Below are positions 51,956-60,904 of a stretch of 64,000 nucleotides of DNA, piece after piece (within the stretch, counting starts at the first letter, position 1; each line of letters starts with the position of its first letter). The position numbers and the translations under genes are program-made. The stretch comes from [Clostridium] viride DSM 6836 (GTDB lineage Bacteria > Bacillota > Clostridia > Oscillospirales > Oscillospiraceae). The stretch is taken from contig JHZO01000004.1 of NCBI GenBank assembly GCA_000620945.1, positions 248,001 to 312,000 on the forward strand, in the 5' to 3' direction. The notes below the pieces were generated by a model, which saw nothing but the letters and a program-made list of their open reading frames with translations, made no database searches and was not told the DNA's origin.

Positions 51956-53713
51956 ATGAAATCCAACCGCATTGATTATCATCATATGCATCCCATGCGC
52001 ATCTTCTTTTCGTACTATAAACCCCATCTTCCCTTGTTCCTTTTAGATATGTCCTGTGCGTTTTTGATCTGTTTGATTGACCTTGCGTTTCCATACTTAA
52101 CCCGTCAGGCCATGAACGTGCTTTTGCCGGAATCGTCATACCGTCTATTTTTCATCCTAATCGGGTTCTTTGTAGTGGCCTATGTGGGAAAGGGACTCCT
52201 ATACTATGTAGTGTCGTATTGGGGACATACCTTCGGCGTGCATGTGGAGGCGGACATGCGACGCGACCTTTTTACCCATTTGGAAGGGCAGAGCTTTAGC
52301 TTTTATGACCGGAACCGCACGGGTGTTCTGATGTCGCGGGTGACCAATGACCTATTTGAAGTGACGGAGCTGGCACACCACGGGCCGGAGGATTTATTCA
52401 TCTCCACCGTGACGCTTTTGGGTGCCTTTGGCATTATGTGTACCATTGAGTGGAGGCTTGCCCTTATCGTGTTCTCCATTGTGCCGCTCTTTGTGCTCTT
52501 TACCGTTTACCAGCGCCGGAAGATGCGCCGCGTCAACCTATCGGTGAAGGCGGAAACCGCAGAGGTGAATGCTACCATCGAGTCGGGCATTTCCGGCATG
52601 CGAACCGCTAAGGCATTCCATAATGAGGAAGAAGAAATCGGCAAGTTTGGGGCGGCCAATGCGAAGTTTGTAGGGGCAAAAAAACGCTACTATCGGGTTA
52701 TGGCCGTGTTTCAGGGTGGCATGGAGTTTGCAACCTCCATTATGCCGGTTATCGTCATTGGTGCCGGCGGTTACTTCCTTATGCAAGGAAGCTTGGATTT
52801 TCCCGACCTAGTTGCCTTTACGCTCTATGTGGCCACCTTCATCACCCCCATCAAAAAGCTGGTGAGCTTTGTGGAGCAATTCATGCAGGGGATGGCTGGA
52901 TTTTCCCGCTTTTTAGAGCTGATGAAAACTGAGCCGGAGATTCAAGATGCTCCCGATGCCAAAGAGATCTCTCGGGCGAAGGGGGACATTGAATTTGAAG
53001 AGGTTTCCTTCCGCTATGAAGGGAAGGAAGATGTGCTTAGCGAAATCAATCTCAAGATTGCTGCGGGGGAAAGTTTTGCCATCGTTGGCCCTTCCGGAGG
53101 TGGCAAGTCTACCCTGTGTCAATTGATACCGCGCTTTTACGACGTCAGTGAGGGGCGAATCTTGCTGGATGGACAGGATTTGCGCACCCTGGCGCAACGC
53201 TCCTTGCGGCGCCAAATTGGGATAGTTCAGCAGGACGTATTCTTGTTTGCGGATAGCGTCATGGAAAACATCCGCTATGGCAGACCGGATGCCAGCGATG
53301 CGGAAGTGGTTGCGGCGGCAGTCCGTGCGCAGATTCATGACGATATTCTGCAAATGGAGAATGGGTACGATACCTTTGTGGGGGAGCGGGGCATCATGCT
53401 TTCCGGTGGGCAGAAGCAACGCATTAGCATTGCTCGCGTGTTTTTAAAGGATCCTCCCATTGTGATCTTAGATGAAGCCACCAGTGCATTGGATAGTGTG
53501 ACGGAGGCAAAGATTCAAGCCTCCTTTGATAAGCTGTGCGAAGGCAGAACATCCATTGTCATTGCCCACCGGCTTTCCACGGTGAAGCATGCCGACCGCA
53601 TCGCCGTGATTGATCAGGAGCGCGTAATCGAGGAAGGAACGCATACCGAGCTCATGCAACAAGGGGGAGCGTATGCCCATCTTGTGTTTGCCCAACAACA
53701 AATTGGATCGTAA
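51956..53713 (+). CDS. ABC exporter half-transporter (MsbA/LmrA-like)
   Basis: A 585-residue fused membrane/ATPase protein acting as a homodimer or heterodimer. The six-helix membrane domain (about 1-310) has the coupling region LTR-type FYDRNRTGVLMSRVTNDLFE. The ATPase part has VGPSGGGKSTLCQLIPRFYD, the signature MLSGGQKQRISIARV and VILDEATSALDS, then IAHRLSTVKHAD. AATAGGAGAT precedes the ATG. It is divergent from the RND operon and alone on its transcript, so it is probably a homodimer. Substrate: lipids or drugs, not known. Confidence 0.94.
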   Translation: MKSNRIDYHHMHPMRIFFSYYKPHLPLFLLDMSCAFLICLIDLAFPYLTRQAMNVLLPESSYRLFFILIGFFVVAYVGKGLLYYVVSYWGHTFGVHVEADMRRDLFTHLEGQSFSFYDRNRTGVLMSRVTNDLFEVTELAHHGPEDLFISTVTLLGAFGIMCTIEWRLALIVFSIVPLFVLFTVYQRRKMRRVNLSVKAETAEVNATIESGISGMRTAKAFHNEEEEIGKFGAANAKFVGAKKRYYRVMAVFQGGMEFATSIMPVIVIGAGGYFLMQGSLDFPDLVAFTLYVATFITPIKKLVSFVEQFMQGMAGFSRFLELMKTEPEIQDAPDAKEISRAKGDIEFEEVSFRYEGKEDVLSEINLKIAAGESFAIVGPSGGGKSTLCQLIPRFYDVSEGRILLDGQDLRTLAQRSLRRQIGIVQQDVFLFADSVMENIRYGRPDASDAEVVAAAVRAQIHDDILQMENGYDTFVGERGIMLSGGQKQRISIARVFLKDPPIVILDEATSALDSVTEAKIQASFDKLCEGRTSIVIAHRLSTVKHADRIAVIDQERVIEEGTHTELMQQGGAYAHLVFAQQQIGS

Positions 53714-53812
53714 AAAGCAAGGGAGGGGCCGCCACAATTATATTGGATTCTGGAGCAAAGTATGGTACAATACCATGTGGTATTGATTTGATTGAAACGG
53801 GGGCGGCTTAGG

Positions 53813-54661
53813 ATGGTAACGTATGCAACGGCTTCTCTGTTAGGCTTTATTCAGGGGGTTGCCGAGTTTTTGCCGATCTCCAGTTCCGGCCACCTTTCCC
53901 TGATGCAACACCTCTTGGGGCTTTTGAACGGGGCGGATCAGGACATTCTGTTTGATGTACTCTTGCACCTCGGAACCTTGATTGCGGTGTTTGTGGTTTA
54001 TTGGCACGATGTCTTGGATCTCATTCGAGATTTTTTTGGCATTCTAGCACGCTTGTTTGCCCGAAGTGGGGAGCCGCCGCGGGGGAGAGTCTCTCCCAAT
54101 GGGAGAATGGTGCTGCTGCTCCTTGTTGCCACCTTACCCTTGGTTCTGATTGTCCCAATAAAAGATTATGTAACGGGCCTCTACGGCAACACCTTGTTCA
54201 TTGGTGGCGCCTTGATCGTCACGGGATTTCTGCTCTTTTTCTCCGACCGCATCCGGCAAGGAAGAAAGACCGCTCGTTCCGCAACGCTCCGAGATGCACT
54301 CATCGTTGGTCTAGGTCAGTCGCTGGCGGTGGTGCCTGGTCTGTCTCGCTCCGGAACTACCATTTCTGTCGGCATGATGCTGGGCTTTGACCGCAAGTTT
54401 GCGGTGCGCTTTTCCTTTCTTCTTTCCATTCCCGCCGTACTGGGCGCCAATGTGTTGGAAATTGGAGATGCGGTTAAGGCAGGAATCGATGTCTCCCTTC
54501 TTCCCGTTTATTTGCTGGGCATGGCTATTGCGGCCGTATCCGGTTTCTTTGCGATTAAGCTTGTGAACCTGCTCGCTCAAAAGGGCAAGTTTGGAAATTT
54601 TGCCTATTACTGTTGGGCAGTCGGCATAATTGCAATCATTACGACCCTTGTAAAGGGCTAA
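53813..54661 (+). CDS. uppP: Undecaprenyl-diphosphatase (BacA/UppP)
   Basis: A 282-residue membrane enzyme that recycles the lipid carrier for peptidoglycan by removing a phosphate from undecaprenyl-PP. The two active-site motifs are intact: GVAEFLPISSSGHLSLM and VVPGLSRSGTTIS. About eight membrane segments. The ATG at 53813 follows GGGGGCGGC; an in-frame TTG at 53792 is less likely. It precedes ftsK by 24 bases. Overexpression of such enzymes can give bacitracin resistance (known of the family). Confidence 0.96.
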   Translation: MVTYATASLLGFIQGVAEFLPISSSGHLSLMQHLLGLLNGADQDILFDVLLHLGTLIAVFVVYWHDVLDLIRDFFGILARLFARSGEPPRGRVSPNGRMVLLLLVATLPLVLIVPIKDYVTGLYGNTLFIGGALIVTGFLLFFSDRIRQGRKTARSATLRDALIVGLGQSLAVVPGLSRSGTTISVGMMLGFDRKFAVRFSFLLSIPAVLGANVLEIGDAVKAGIDVSLLPVYLLGMAIAAVSGFFAIKLVNLLAQKGKFGNFAYYCWAVGIIAIITTLVKG

Positions 54662-54685
54662 TCCTCGCCAAAAGGAGTATTGTCA

Positions 54686-57430
54686 ATGGCAAGCACACAA
54701 AAGAGTCCGCCAAAACGGGCCAGTACAAGTAATAGTAAGTCCAAAAGTCAGGGCAAGAAAAAGCAAACTACAAAGAAGAATCAGCCTGCGACTTTGTGGG
54801 AACGGCTGACAGGTGGACTTCTCTGTATTTTGCTCGCCATGTTCCTGGTTTTACATCTGTTTGGGATACAGGCCTTGGTTGTGGATATTATCTCTGCCGG
54901 AATCAAAGGCTGCATCGGCTATGGGTTTTACCTCGCAATCCCAGTGCTGCTTTTGGTTTCTTACCTCTGTTTATTCTGCGTCAGAGAGCGCATAACCCTG
55001 CGGGTGTGGTGCGCCCTGCTGCTTCCGTTTCTCGCTGGCGCCCTGTTTCATGTCATAGTGGATACGGATCTGTATCAGCTTAGCTTAGGGGGATTGCAGC
55101 AGCTTTGGTGGGATGGACAAGACCTCACCTGTGGTGGTGCGGTGGGTGGCTTCTTAGCCGTCCTCTTTACCCAGCTTTTTAGCAGCATAGGAGCCTCCGT
55201 GATTTTTATCATGGGTATGATCACTCTGATCCTGGCTGCCTTAAAGATCACCCCGGAAGCCATTGTTCGCTCCATTCGTATGGCCATTGAGGACATTCGT
55301 GAGTCACGCTCCTATGATGATTGGGAGGATGAGGACGACTACGTGGAGGAGCCCATGCCGAGGGAGGTGCGCCAAATGCCGCCCCGCCAGAAACGGCAGG
55401 TCTTGGATCTTCCCGTCGACGAGCCCCCTCTGGCCCAGCCACAGGAGCGTCCGGTGCGCCGAGGTCTCTTTAATAAGGAATCGAAAGTCAAGCGCCCCCA
55501 CGAGGTGCTCTCTGAACTTACTCATGCGGAACCAAGTACAGAAAGCAGTGAGTTGCAGCCAAATGGGGAAACTCCCCTTGTGGCTCCAGAGCCCATTGTG
55601 GAAAAGGTTCCACCTTCCCCAGAGCCAATTCCGCCGGTGCAGGACGAAGTACCTATTGTCGTTCCAGCACCGATTGCCCCAGTGACGCCCACACCATCAG
55701 TGACAACGCCCCCTGCTCCGGAACGGGAGCTCAGCAAAAGCGAACGAAAAGAGCTGATTCGCGAACACCAAGAGGCGGTCGCCAAGGATGTAGCCACCGT
55801 GTTAGAAACCAGCGCACATGCCGAGTACCAGTATCCGTCCATTCACTTGTTGCACGAAGCGAAGCTTCCCGGCAAGGGAGCCGTGCAGGAAGAACTGACC
55901 GCCATTCAGAAGCGATTGTCCGACACGATTTCCTCCTTCGGGATTGTGGCGACTATTACGGGAGCCGTCCGCGGCCCCTCCATCACACGCTACGAGTTGG
56001 AGTTAGAACAGGGCGTTCGTCTGAATCGGCTGACCAATTTGGCCGATGATATCGCCCTTGCTCTCGGGGCAGCCAGCGTCCGCATCGCACCGGTACCCGG
56101 AAAGATTTCCCTGGTTGGAATCGAAGTACCCAATCAGCAGATTACCCCCGTACCCATCCGGGAGGTTATCGAGTCTCAGACCTTCTCGGATCATGCGTCC
56201 AAGGTTGCCTTTGCGGTGGGTAAGGATATCGGCGGTAATTACATCGTGGGAGATATTGCCAAACTTCCACACCTTTTGATTGCAGGCACCACCGGTTCCG
56301 GCAAATCGGTTTGTACCAACTCTTTGATCATCAGTATGTTGTACAAGGCAACCCCTGATGAGGTGCGCCTCATTATGGTTGACCCCAAAATGGTGGAGCT
56401 TGGCATTTATAATGGCATACCCCACCTGCTCATTCCCGTTGTGACCGACCCCAAAAAAGCTGCAGGTGCCCTGCAATGGGCCGTGGTGGAGATGATGAAG
56501 CGCTACCGTATGTTTTCGGAAGTTGGAGTGCGCGATCTGGCCTCTTACAATGCCTATGCCGCCAAGTCGGATACCTTGCAGAAGCTGCCGCAAATTGTGG
56601 TAGTCATTGATGAGCTAGCCGATTTAATGCTGGTGGCGGCGAAGGAAGTGGAAGAGTCCATTTGCCGTGTGGCACAGATGGGACGAGCCTCCGGCATGCA
56701 CCTGATCATTGCCACCCAAAGACCATCCGCCGACGTGATCACTGGCCTCATGAAGGCAAACATTCCCTCGCGCATTGCCTTTGCTGTGGCATCCTCTTTG
56801 GAATCCCGTATTATTTTAGATACGCAGGGCGCAGAGAAACTGGTAGGTAAGGGCGATATGCTCTGGTTTCCGCTGGGTTCGGGCAAGCCCCTTCGTGTGC
56901 AAGGCTGCCTGATTGACGATCAAGATGTGGCTGCCGTGGTTTCCTTTGTCAAGGAAAGCGGCGCTGCCGCGTATGATGAAGCTGTGCTGCAGGAAATTGA
57001 GCAGCATACCCAGGAGCAGGGAAAGGGAAGCAAGTCTTCCTCCGGAGCCTCCTCGGATCCGTTCGCCGATGGAGAGGAGGGAGCGTTTGATGAGCTCTTT
57101 CCCGATGCGGTCGCGATTGTTCTGGAGCTTGGACAGGCTTCGGTCTCCATGCTGCAACGTCGCTTGAAGCTGGGCTATTCCCGTGCTGCACGCTTGGTGG
57201 ATCAGATGGAGGATCGTGGCATTGTTGGGCCCTTTGAAGGCTCCAAGCCCCGCCAACTTCTGGTGACGCGGGAGCAGTGGGATATTATGCAGGGAAAAGC
57301 CATTCCGTCAGAAGGGTCTGCTTCGGATTCGATGGGAAGCGTGAGTGACTTGCCTGAGATGGAAACGACAGTGGAAGAGGAACGCGTCTCCGAAGAAGAG
57401 ATGCCACCTTGGAATGAGGAAGAGCTGTAA
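54686..57430 (+). CDS. DNA translocase FtsK/SpoIIIE
   Basis: A 914-residue DNA pump for chromosome segregation at division or sporulation septa. A basic N-terminal tail, four membrane segments (about 45-195), a Pro/Glu-rich linker (about 215-360) and the motor domain follow: GTTGSGKSVCTNSLIISMLY as P-loop, MVDPKMVELGIYNGIPHLL, VVVIDELADLMLVA, and IATQRPSADVITGLMKANIP. A gamma winged-helix domain (DAVAIVLELGQASVSMLQRR ... RAARLVDQMEDRGIVGP) lies near the C-terminus and would read SRS/KOPS-type sequences. The start at 54686 follows AAAGGAG. Whether it is the FtsK or the SpoIIIE role cannot be separated here. Confidence 0.95.
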   Translation: MASTQKSPPKRASTSNSKSKSQGKKKQTTKKNQPATLWERLTGGLLCILLAMFLVLHLFGIQALVVDIISAGIKGCIGYGFYLAIPVLLLVSYLCLFCVRERITLRVWCALLLPFLAGALFHVIVDTDLYQLSLGGLQQLWWDGQDLTCGGAVGGFLAVLFTQLFSSIGASVIFIMGMITLILAALKITPEAIVRSIRMAIEDIRESRSYDDWEDEDDYVEEPMPREVRQMPPRQKRQVLDLPVDEPPLAQPQERPVRRGLFNKESKVKRPHEVLSELTHAEPSTESSELQPNGETPLVAPEPIVEKVPPSPEPIPPVQDEVPIVVPAPIAPVTPTPSVTTPPAPERELSKSERKELIREHQEAVAKDVATVLETSAHAEYQYPSIHLLHEAKLPGKGAVQEELTAIQKRLSDTISSFGIVATITGAVRGPSITRYELELEQGVRLNRLTNLADDIALALGAASVRIAPVPGKISLVGIEVPNQQITPVPIREVIESQTFSDHASKVAFAVGKDIGGNYIVGDIAKLPHLLIAGTTGSGKSVCTNSLIISMLYKATPDEVRLIMVDPKMVELGIYNGIPHLLIPVVTDPKKAAGALQWAVVEMMKRYRMFSEVGVRDLASYNAYAAKSDTLQKLPQIVVVIDELADLMLVAAKEVEESICRVAQMGRASGMHLIIATQRPSADVITGLMKANIPSRIAFAVASSLESRIILDTQGAEKLVGKGDMLWFPLGSGKPLRVQGCLIDDQDVAAVVSFVKESGAAAYDEAVLQEIEQHTQEQGKGSKSSSGASSDPFADGEEGAFDELFPDAVAIVLELGQASVSMLQRRLKLGYSRAARLVDQMEDRGIVGPFEGSKPRQLLVTREQWDIMQGKAIPSEGSASDSMGSVSDLPEMETTVEEERVSEEEMPPWNEEEL

Positions 57431-57449
57431 CCCACAATAAGAATGAATT

Positions 57450-57493
57450 AACCCCCCGATGGTCAGAGGCTTAGCCCTGAGAATCGGGGGGTT
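57450..57493 (+). terminator. Terminator of ftsK
   Basis: AACCCCCCGAT / ATCGGGGGGTT stem around a 22-base loop, which can form an additional small stem; then TTCATTATTT. Confidence 0.75.
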
Positions 57494-57503
57494 CATTATT
57501 TGC

Positions 57504-57655
57504 TTATTTCATACAGGTGCTGCAGGGAGTATATCCCTGCAACAAGGCATCGGTTTTCTGCTCAAATCGAACCTGATTGGCTTCTGAAGGGAGCGAGGGA
57601 CAGGTGGGAAGGTGCAGCTTTTTGGAGCTTCGGTTTCCGATGTTAATAGGAGGGG
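57504..57655 (-). pseudogene. Out-of-frame C-terminal zinc-finger-like domain of the MBL lipoprotein
   Basis: The sequence PPINIGNRSSKKLHLPTC, then a ~25-residue spacer and GYTPCSTCMK, is in a frame shifted by one from the upstream gene. It matches the short Cys-rich (Ada-like) domain that usually ends ComEC-like metallo-beta-lactamase-fold proteins (HLP-x-C ... PC-x2-C). Removing one C from the CCCC run (57652-57655, minus strand) fuses both frames smoothly into NGIPPINIGNRSS. The domain has no start of its own, so it is probably not made unless frameshifting occurs. Confidence 0.75.
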
Positions 57656-58596
57656 ATGCCGTTTTGCCCATTTTGTCCGCTGCCGTTGGTTTCTGTGGGG
57701 TTAGTGGGGAGAGAACGATTCCGCTCCGTGGTAAAATGAAGAGTTTTTCCGTCGCTGGTCGCCACAATATGTCCTTGATAACCCGTGCGGTATACGGTAA
57801 CGCCAGCATCCCGCAGACGACTTAAGACGGCTTCTTGTGGATGGCCGTAGGTGTTGTCTTTCCCCACGGAGATGACGGCGTACTTTGGCATGACTTCACG
57901 GAGGAATGGATAGGTGGTGGAGCTATCACTTCCATGATGCCCAACTTTTAAGACGGTGGCAGTAAGATCCACTCCAGCCGCCAGCATATCTTGCTCCGAT
58001 TGGCGCTCGGCATCTCCGGTCAATAAAAAACTGTTTTGGCCGTGGGTAACCTTTAGGACGATGGAGCTGTTGTTTTCATCCGAATACTTGGTCTGTGGAG
58101 CCAGCACTTCCACCGTAGCCCCTCCAAGGGGCAAGATGTCGCCGGGTTTTGGGATGGTGATGCTTTTATTCTGCAAAGAAACATACTTGGAAAAGTCTCG
58201 AAAGGCTTTGGAATTATACTCCTTGATGGGAGCTAGCACCTGATCCGTAGTGCAGACATTTAAGGCACCGGCCAATCCACCCACGTGATCCTCGTGAGCA
58301 TGGGTGTTGACCACATAAGTAAGGTGCTCGATTCCTTGCTCCTGTAAGTAAGCAACCACAAGACTGGAGTCGGCCACGTTTCCTCCGTCAACCAGCATGG
58401 ACTGCGTTCCACTCTGTAAGAGAATGGAGTCGGCTTGTCCCACATCAAGGAAATGAACGGAAAGGGTACCATCATCCCCCGTCAAGGCTGGCTTTGGCTT
58501 ACCACCTGGTAGAAAGGCAGCATCTCCACAAGCAGAAAGGGCGAAAAAGAGCAGGAGAATACAGGAAAGTAAGCGCAGGGGGAGTCGTTTTTTCAT
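57643..58596 (-). CDS. Metallo-beta-lactamase-fold lipoprotein (ComEC-like hydrolase), frameshifted
   Basis: A 317-residue exported protein. The signal peptide ends in LSAC (lipidated Cys23). The metal-binding motif is NTHAHEDHVGGL; LLTGDAERQSE and KVGHHGSDSS supply the other ligands, as in the C-terminal hydrolase domain of ComEC. Such stand-alone proteins may degrade nucleic acids or phosphodiesters outside the cell. The frame ends early (IPSY) because of one extra base in a CCCC run; the expected C-terminal Cys-rich domain continues in the next frame down to 57504. GGTTTTGATCT precedes the start without a strong Shine-Dalgarno. Confidence 0.88.
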   Translation of the reverse strand: MKKRLPLRLLSCILLLFFALSACGDAAFLPGGKPKPALTGDDGTLSVHFLDVGQADSILLQSGTQSMLVDGGNVADSSLVVAYLQEQGIEHLTYVVNTHAHEDHVGGLAGALNVCTTDQVLAPIKEYNSKAFRDFSKYVSLQNKSITIPKPGDILPLGGATVEVLAPQTKYSDENNSSIVLKVTHGQNSFLLTGDAERQSEQDMLAAGVDLTATVLKVGHHGSDSSTTYPFLREVMPKYAVISVGKDNTYGHPQEAVLSRLRDAGVTVYRTGYQGHIVATSDGKTLHFTTERNRSLPTNPTETNGSGQNGQNGIPSY

Positions 58597-58720
58597 AGAT
58601 CAAAACCTCATTTCACGAGAAGGGTGGAGTTTCGAGGAATGGAAGAACAAAAGAAGGCATGTTTCAGACATAGGCAAGGAGTTCCTCTCATAGGATGAAA
58701 GGAAAAGGGGGACATGCCAG

Positions 58721-59668
58721 ATGGATGAGCAAGATTACTGGATCAGTACAGAAGGAAAGGCAAAGCTATTGCCTTTGTCCCTGCGTGGCCTGTTCTTAGG
58801 ATTGGGGCAGGATGCCTGCCAGCGGATCGAAGAGGTGCGCCTTCGAGAAGGACAGGCACCCTCCTTGGTGGAGGGTGGCCGTGAGTATACCCCCAGCGCT
58901 TGGAAGCAGCAAAGGGTCACAGCCGGGGACATAAGCTGGATCCTAGAAGCAGCCGGGCATGGGTCAGTCCATGCCATCTTGGAGCAGTTTCGCAACGGAT
59001 TTCTCTCGGTGGAGGGCGGCCATCGCATCGGCCTTTGTGGCACCGTTGCCATGAAGGGTGGGGAACTGCTGAACTTTCGCCGCATTTCCTCCCTCTCCAT
59101 TCGCTTTTGCCATGAGATCAAAGGAATTGGAGAGCCCATCCTGCCCAAGTTGTATCACCAGGGAAGACTGCAAAACACACTGATTTTCTCCCCGCCGGGA
59201 GGAGGGAAGACTACCCTCTTGCGGGATCTGATTCGCTGTGTTTCGGATGGCGTGGGGGCGGAGGCCCTTCGCGTCGGCGTTGCAGATGAGCGCGGAGAAC
59301 TGTGTGGTATGTATCAGGGAAGGCCACAAAGAAATGTGGGTCGGCACACGGATGTGATGGATGGTTGCCCCAAGGCAATGTCCCTTATCATGCTGCTGCG
59401 CGGCATGAATCCACAGGTGCTTGCGGCGGATGAAATCACAGCCCCGGAAGACATTCAAGCCATGGAGGAGGTAGCCGGTTGTGGGGTGACGCTCTTGGCA
59501 ACGGCCCATGGTGCTGCACCAGAGGAGATTGCCCTAAGACCCGTGTACCGTGAATTGCTGAGCAAGGAGATCTTTCGGCGATTTGTTTGGATTCGTATCG
59601 AAGCCGGGGTACGCCACTATCAGGTGGTCACCCGAGAGGAGATGAAGGCATTATGCTGCCAATCCTAG
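58721..59668 (+). CDS. spoIIIAA: Stage III sporulation protein AA
   Basis: A 315-residue cytoplasmic ATPase of the SpoIIIA export-like channel between mother cell and forespore. The P-loop is FSPPGGGKTTLLRDLIRCVS; RIGLCGTVAMKGGELLNFR, GVADERGELCGMYQG, VLAADEITAPEDIQAMEE and LLATAHGAAPEE are characteristic. AAGGGGG precedes the start. spoIIIAB overlaps its 3' end by 16 bases, but spoIIIAC to AH do not follow, which is unusual. Confidence 0.94.
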   Translation: MDEQDYWISTEGKAKLLPLSLRGLFLGLGQDACQRIEEVRLREGQAPSLVEGGREYTPSAWKQQRVTAGDISWILEAAGHGSVHAILEQFRNGFLSVEGGHRIGLCGTVAMKGGELLNFRRISSLSIRFCHEIKGIGEPILPKLYHQGRLQNTLIFSPPGGGKTTLLRDLIRCVSDGVGAEALRVGVADERGELCGMYQGRPQRNVGRHTDVMDGCPKAMSLIMLLRGMNPQVLAADEITAPEDIQAMEEVAGCGVTLLATAHGAAPEEIALRPVYRELLSKEIFRRFVWIRIEAGVRHYQVVTREEMKALCCQS

Positions 59669-60165
59669 GGAAGTTTCTGATCTTTTTTGGGCTGAGTGCG
59701 CTGGGCTTTCAGCATGCCCATGGGCTTAAGCGGCGCGCCAGCTGCCTGCGCGACGTATTAGGTGCTTTGGAGCGTCTTGAGCGCGAGCTTGGATTTGCGC
59801 TCCTTCCAGTGGAGACCCTACTAAAACAGATGAAGGAGGGGAGCCGTGGGGCAGCGCGGGAGTTTTTTCATCAGTGCCAGACCCGCTTCCAAAGCCGTGG
59901 GGAAGAACGCTTGGAGGAAATTTGGACAGAGACGCTCCAGGAGAGCACCTTGCCGCTTACCGAGGAGGACAAGCGTCTGGTTCAGGAAGTCGGTGGGATT
60001 ATGGGGCGCTACGATGGGGACAGCCAGCGGCAAGCCTTTGCTCGCATTCACGATCGTCTAAAGATGCAGCAAGAGGAAGCGGCAGAAGAGGCAGCCCGCA
60101 TGGGAAAAGTCTATTCGGTACTAGGGCCAAGCATTGGCCTGATCCTTGCCCTGCTTCTTGGATAA
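59653..60165 (+). CDS. spoIIIAB: Stage III sporulation protein AB
   Basis: A 170-residue membrane protein with an N-terminal helix (LPILGKFLIFFGLSALGF) and a C-terminal helix (MGKVYSVLGPSIGLILALLL). The middle part has the family features LKRRASCLRDVLGALERLER and ELGFALLPVETLLKQM. It overlaps spoIIIAA; GAGGAGATG lies before its start. The gene is followed by a convergent protease gene 4 bases away, so the operon ends here. Confidence 0.88.
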   Translation: MLPILGKFLIFFGLSALGFQHAHGLKRRASCLRDVLGALERLERELGFALLPVETLLKQMKEGSRGAAREFFHQCQTRFQSRGEERLEEIWTETLQESTLPLTEEDKRLVQEVGGIMGRYDGDSQRQAFARIHDRLKMQQEEAAEEAARMGKVYSVLGPSIGLILALLLG

Positions 60166-60169
60166 AAGC

Positions 60170-60871
60170 TTACTCCCGGCTCCGGTTGAGAATAAAGAGC
60201 AAACGAAGGACTTGCGCAAGCGAAACGGCCAGGGCAGCCACATAGGTCATGGCGGCGGCGCGCAATACCTTGCGAGAACCACTCAGCTCGGCTTCGTTTA
60301 AAATCCCCTGCGACTCCAAAGCAACCATGGCACGATTGCTGGCGTTAAACTCGGTGGGTAGGGTTAATACCTGAAAGACGACGCAAAGGAAGAACCCAAT
60401 CAAACCGAGATACGCAATCGAGAGGAACATGGAGTCGAAAGACGACAGTAAAAATCCCACTAGGAACAGCGGAAATGCCAGGCGCGATCCAAAGTTGGTG
60501 ATGGGGATAATGGCATTGCGCAGTTTGAGTGGAGCATACGAGGTGGCATGTTGAACCGCATGACCTGCCTCGTGGGCGGCAACTCCAATGGCTGCGGTGG
60601 AGGTGCTGTTGTACACCGAATCGGAAAGGCGAATGACTTGATCTCGTGGATCATAGTGGTCGGAAAGGTGGCCGCTGACCCGTTCAATGCGAACGTGATC
60701 TAAGCCATTGGCATGCAAAATGCGGCGGGCGGCATCCGAGCCGGTGATGCCGCGGGAGGAATGTTGATTTTGGTAACGGCGAAAAGTAGCGTTGACGCTG
60801 GAACTTGCCCAAAGGGAAAATAAAAACGCGGGCAAGACAAACACAAGATAGGTCCAGTCAAAATACATCAT
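60170..60871 (-). CDS. Zinc-dependent membrane protease, YugP family
   Basis: A 233-residue membrane protein with the zinc motif HEAGHAVQHA in GVAAHEAGH, an N-terminal membrane segment (YLVFVLPAFLFSLWAS) and three C-terminal membrane segments. Also present are SRGITGSDAARRIL, DHYDPRDQVIRLSDSVYNS and TLPTEFNASNRAM, all typical of the family. AGGAG precedes the start. Substrates are unknown. Convergent with spoIIIAB, only 4 bases apart; 33 bases downstream of the TraB-family gene on the same strand. Confidence 0.93.
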   Translation of the reverse strand: MMYFDWTYLVFVLPAFLFSLWASSSVNATFRRYQNQHSSRGITGSDAARRILHANGLDHVRIERVSGHLSDHYDPRDQVIRLSDSVYNSTSTAAIGVAAHEAGHAVQHATSYAPLKLRNAIIPITNFGSRLAFPLFLVGFLLSSFDSMFLSIAYLGLIGFFLCVVFQVLTLPTEFNASNRAMVALESQGILNEAELSGSRKVLRAAAMTYVAALAVSLAQVLRLLFILNRSRE

Positions 60872-60904
60872 AGATTCTCCTATAGAAAGGTAAGTTGCTT
60901 TGAT

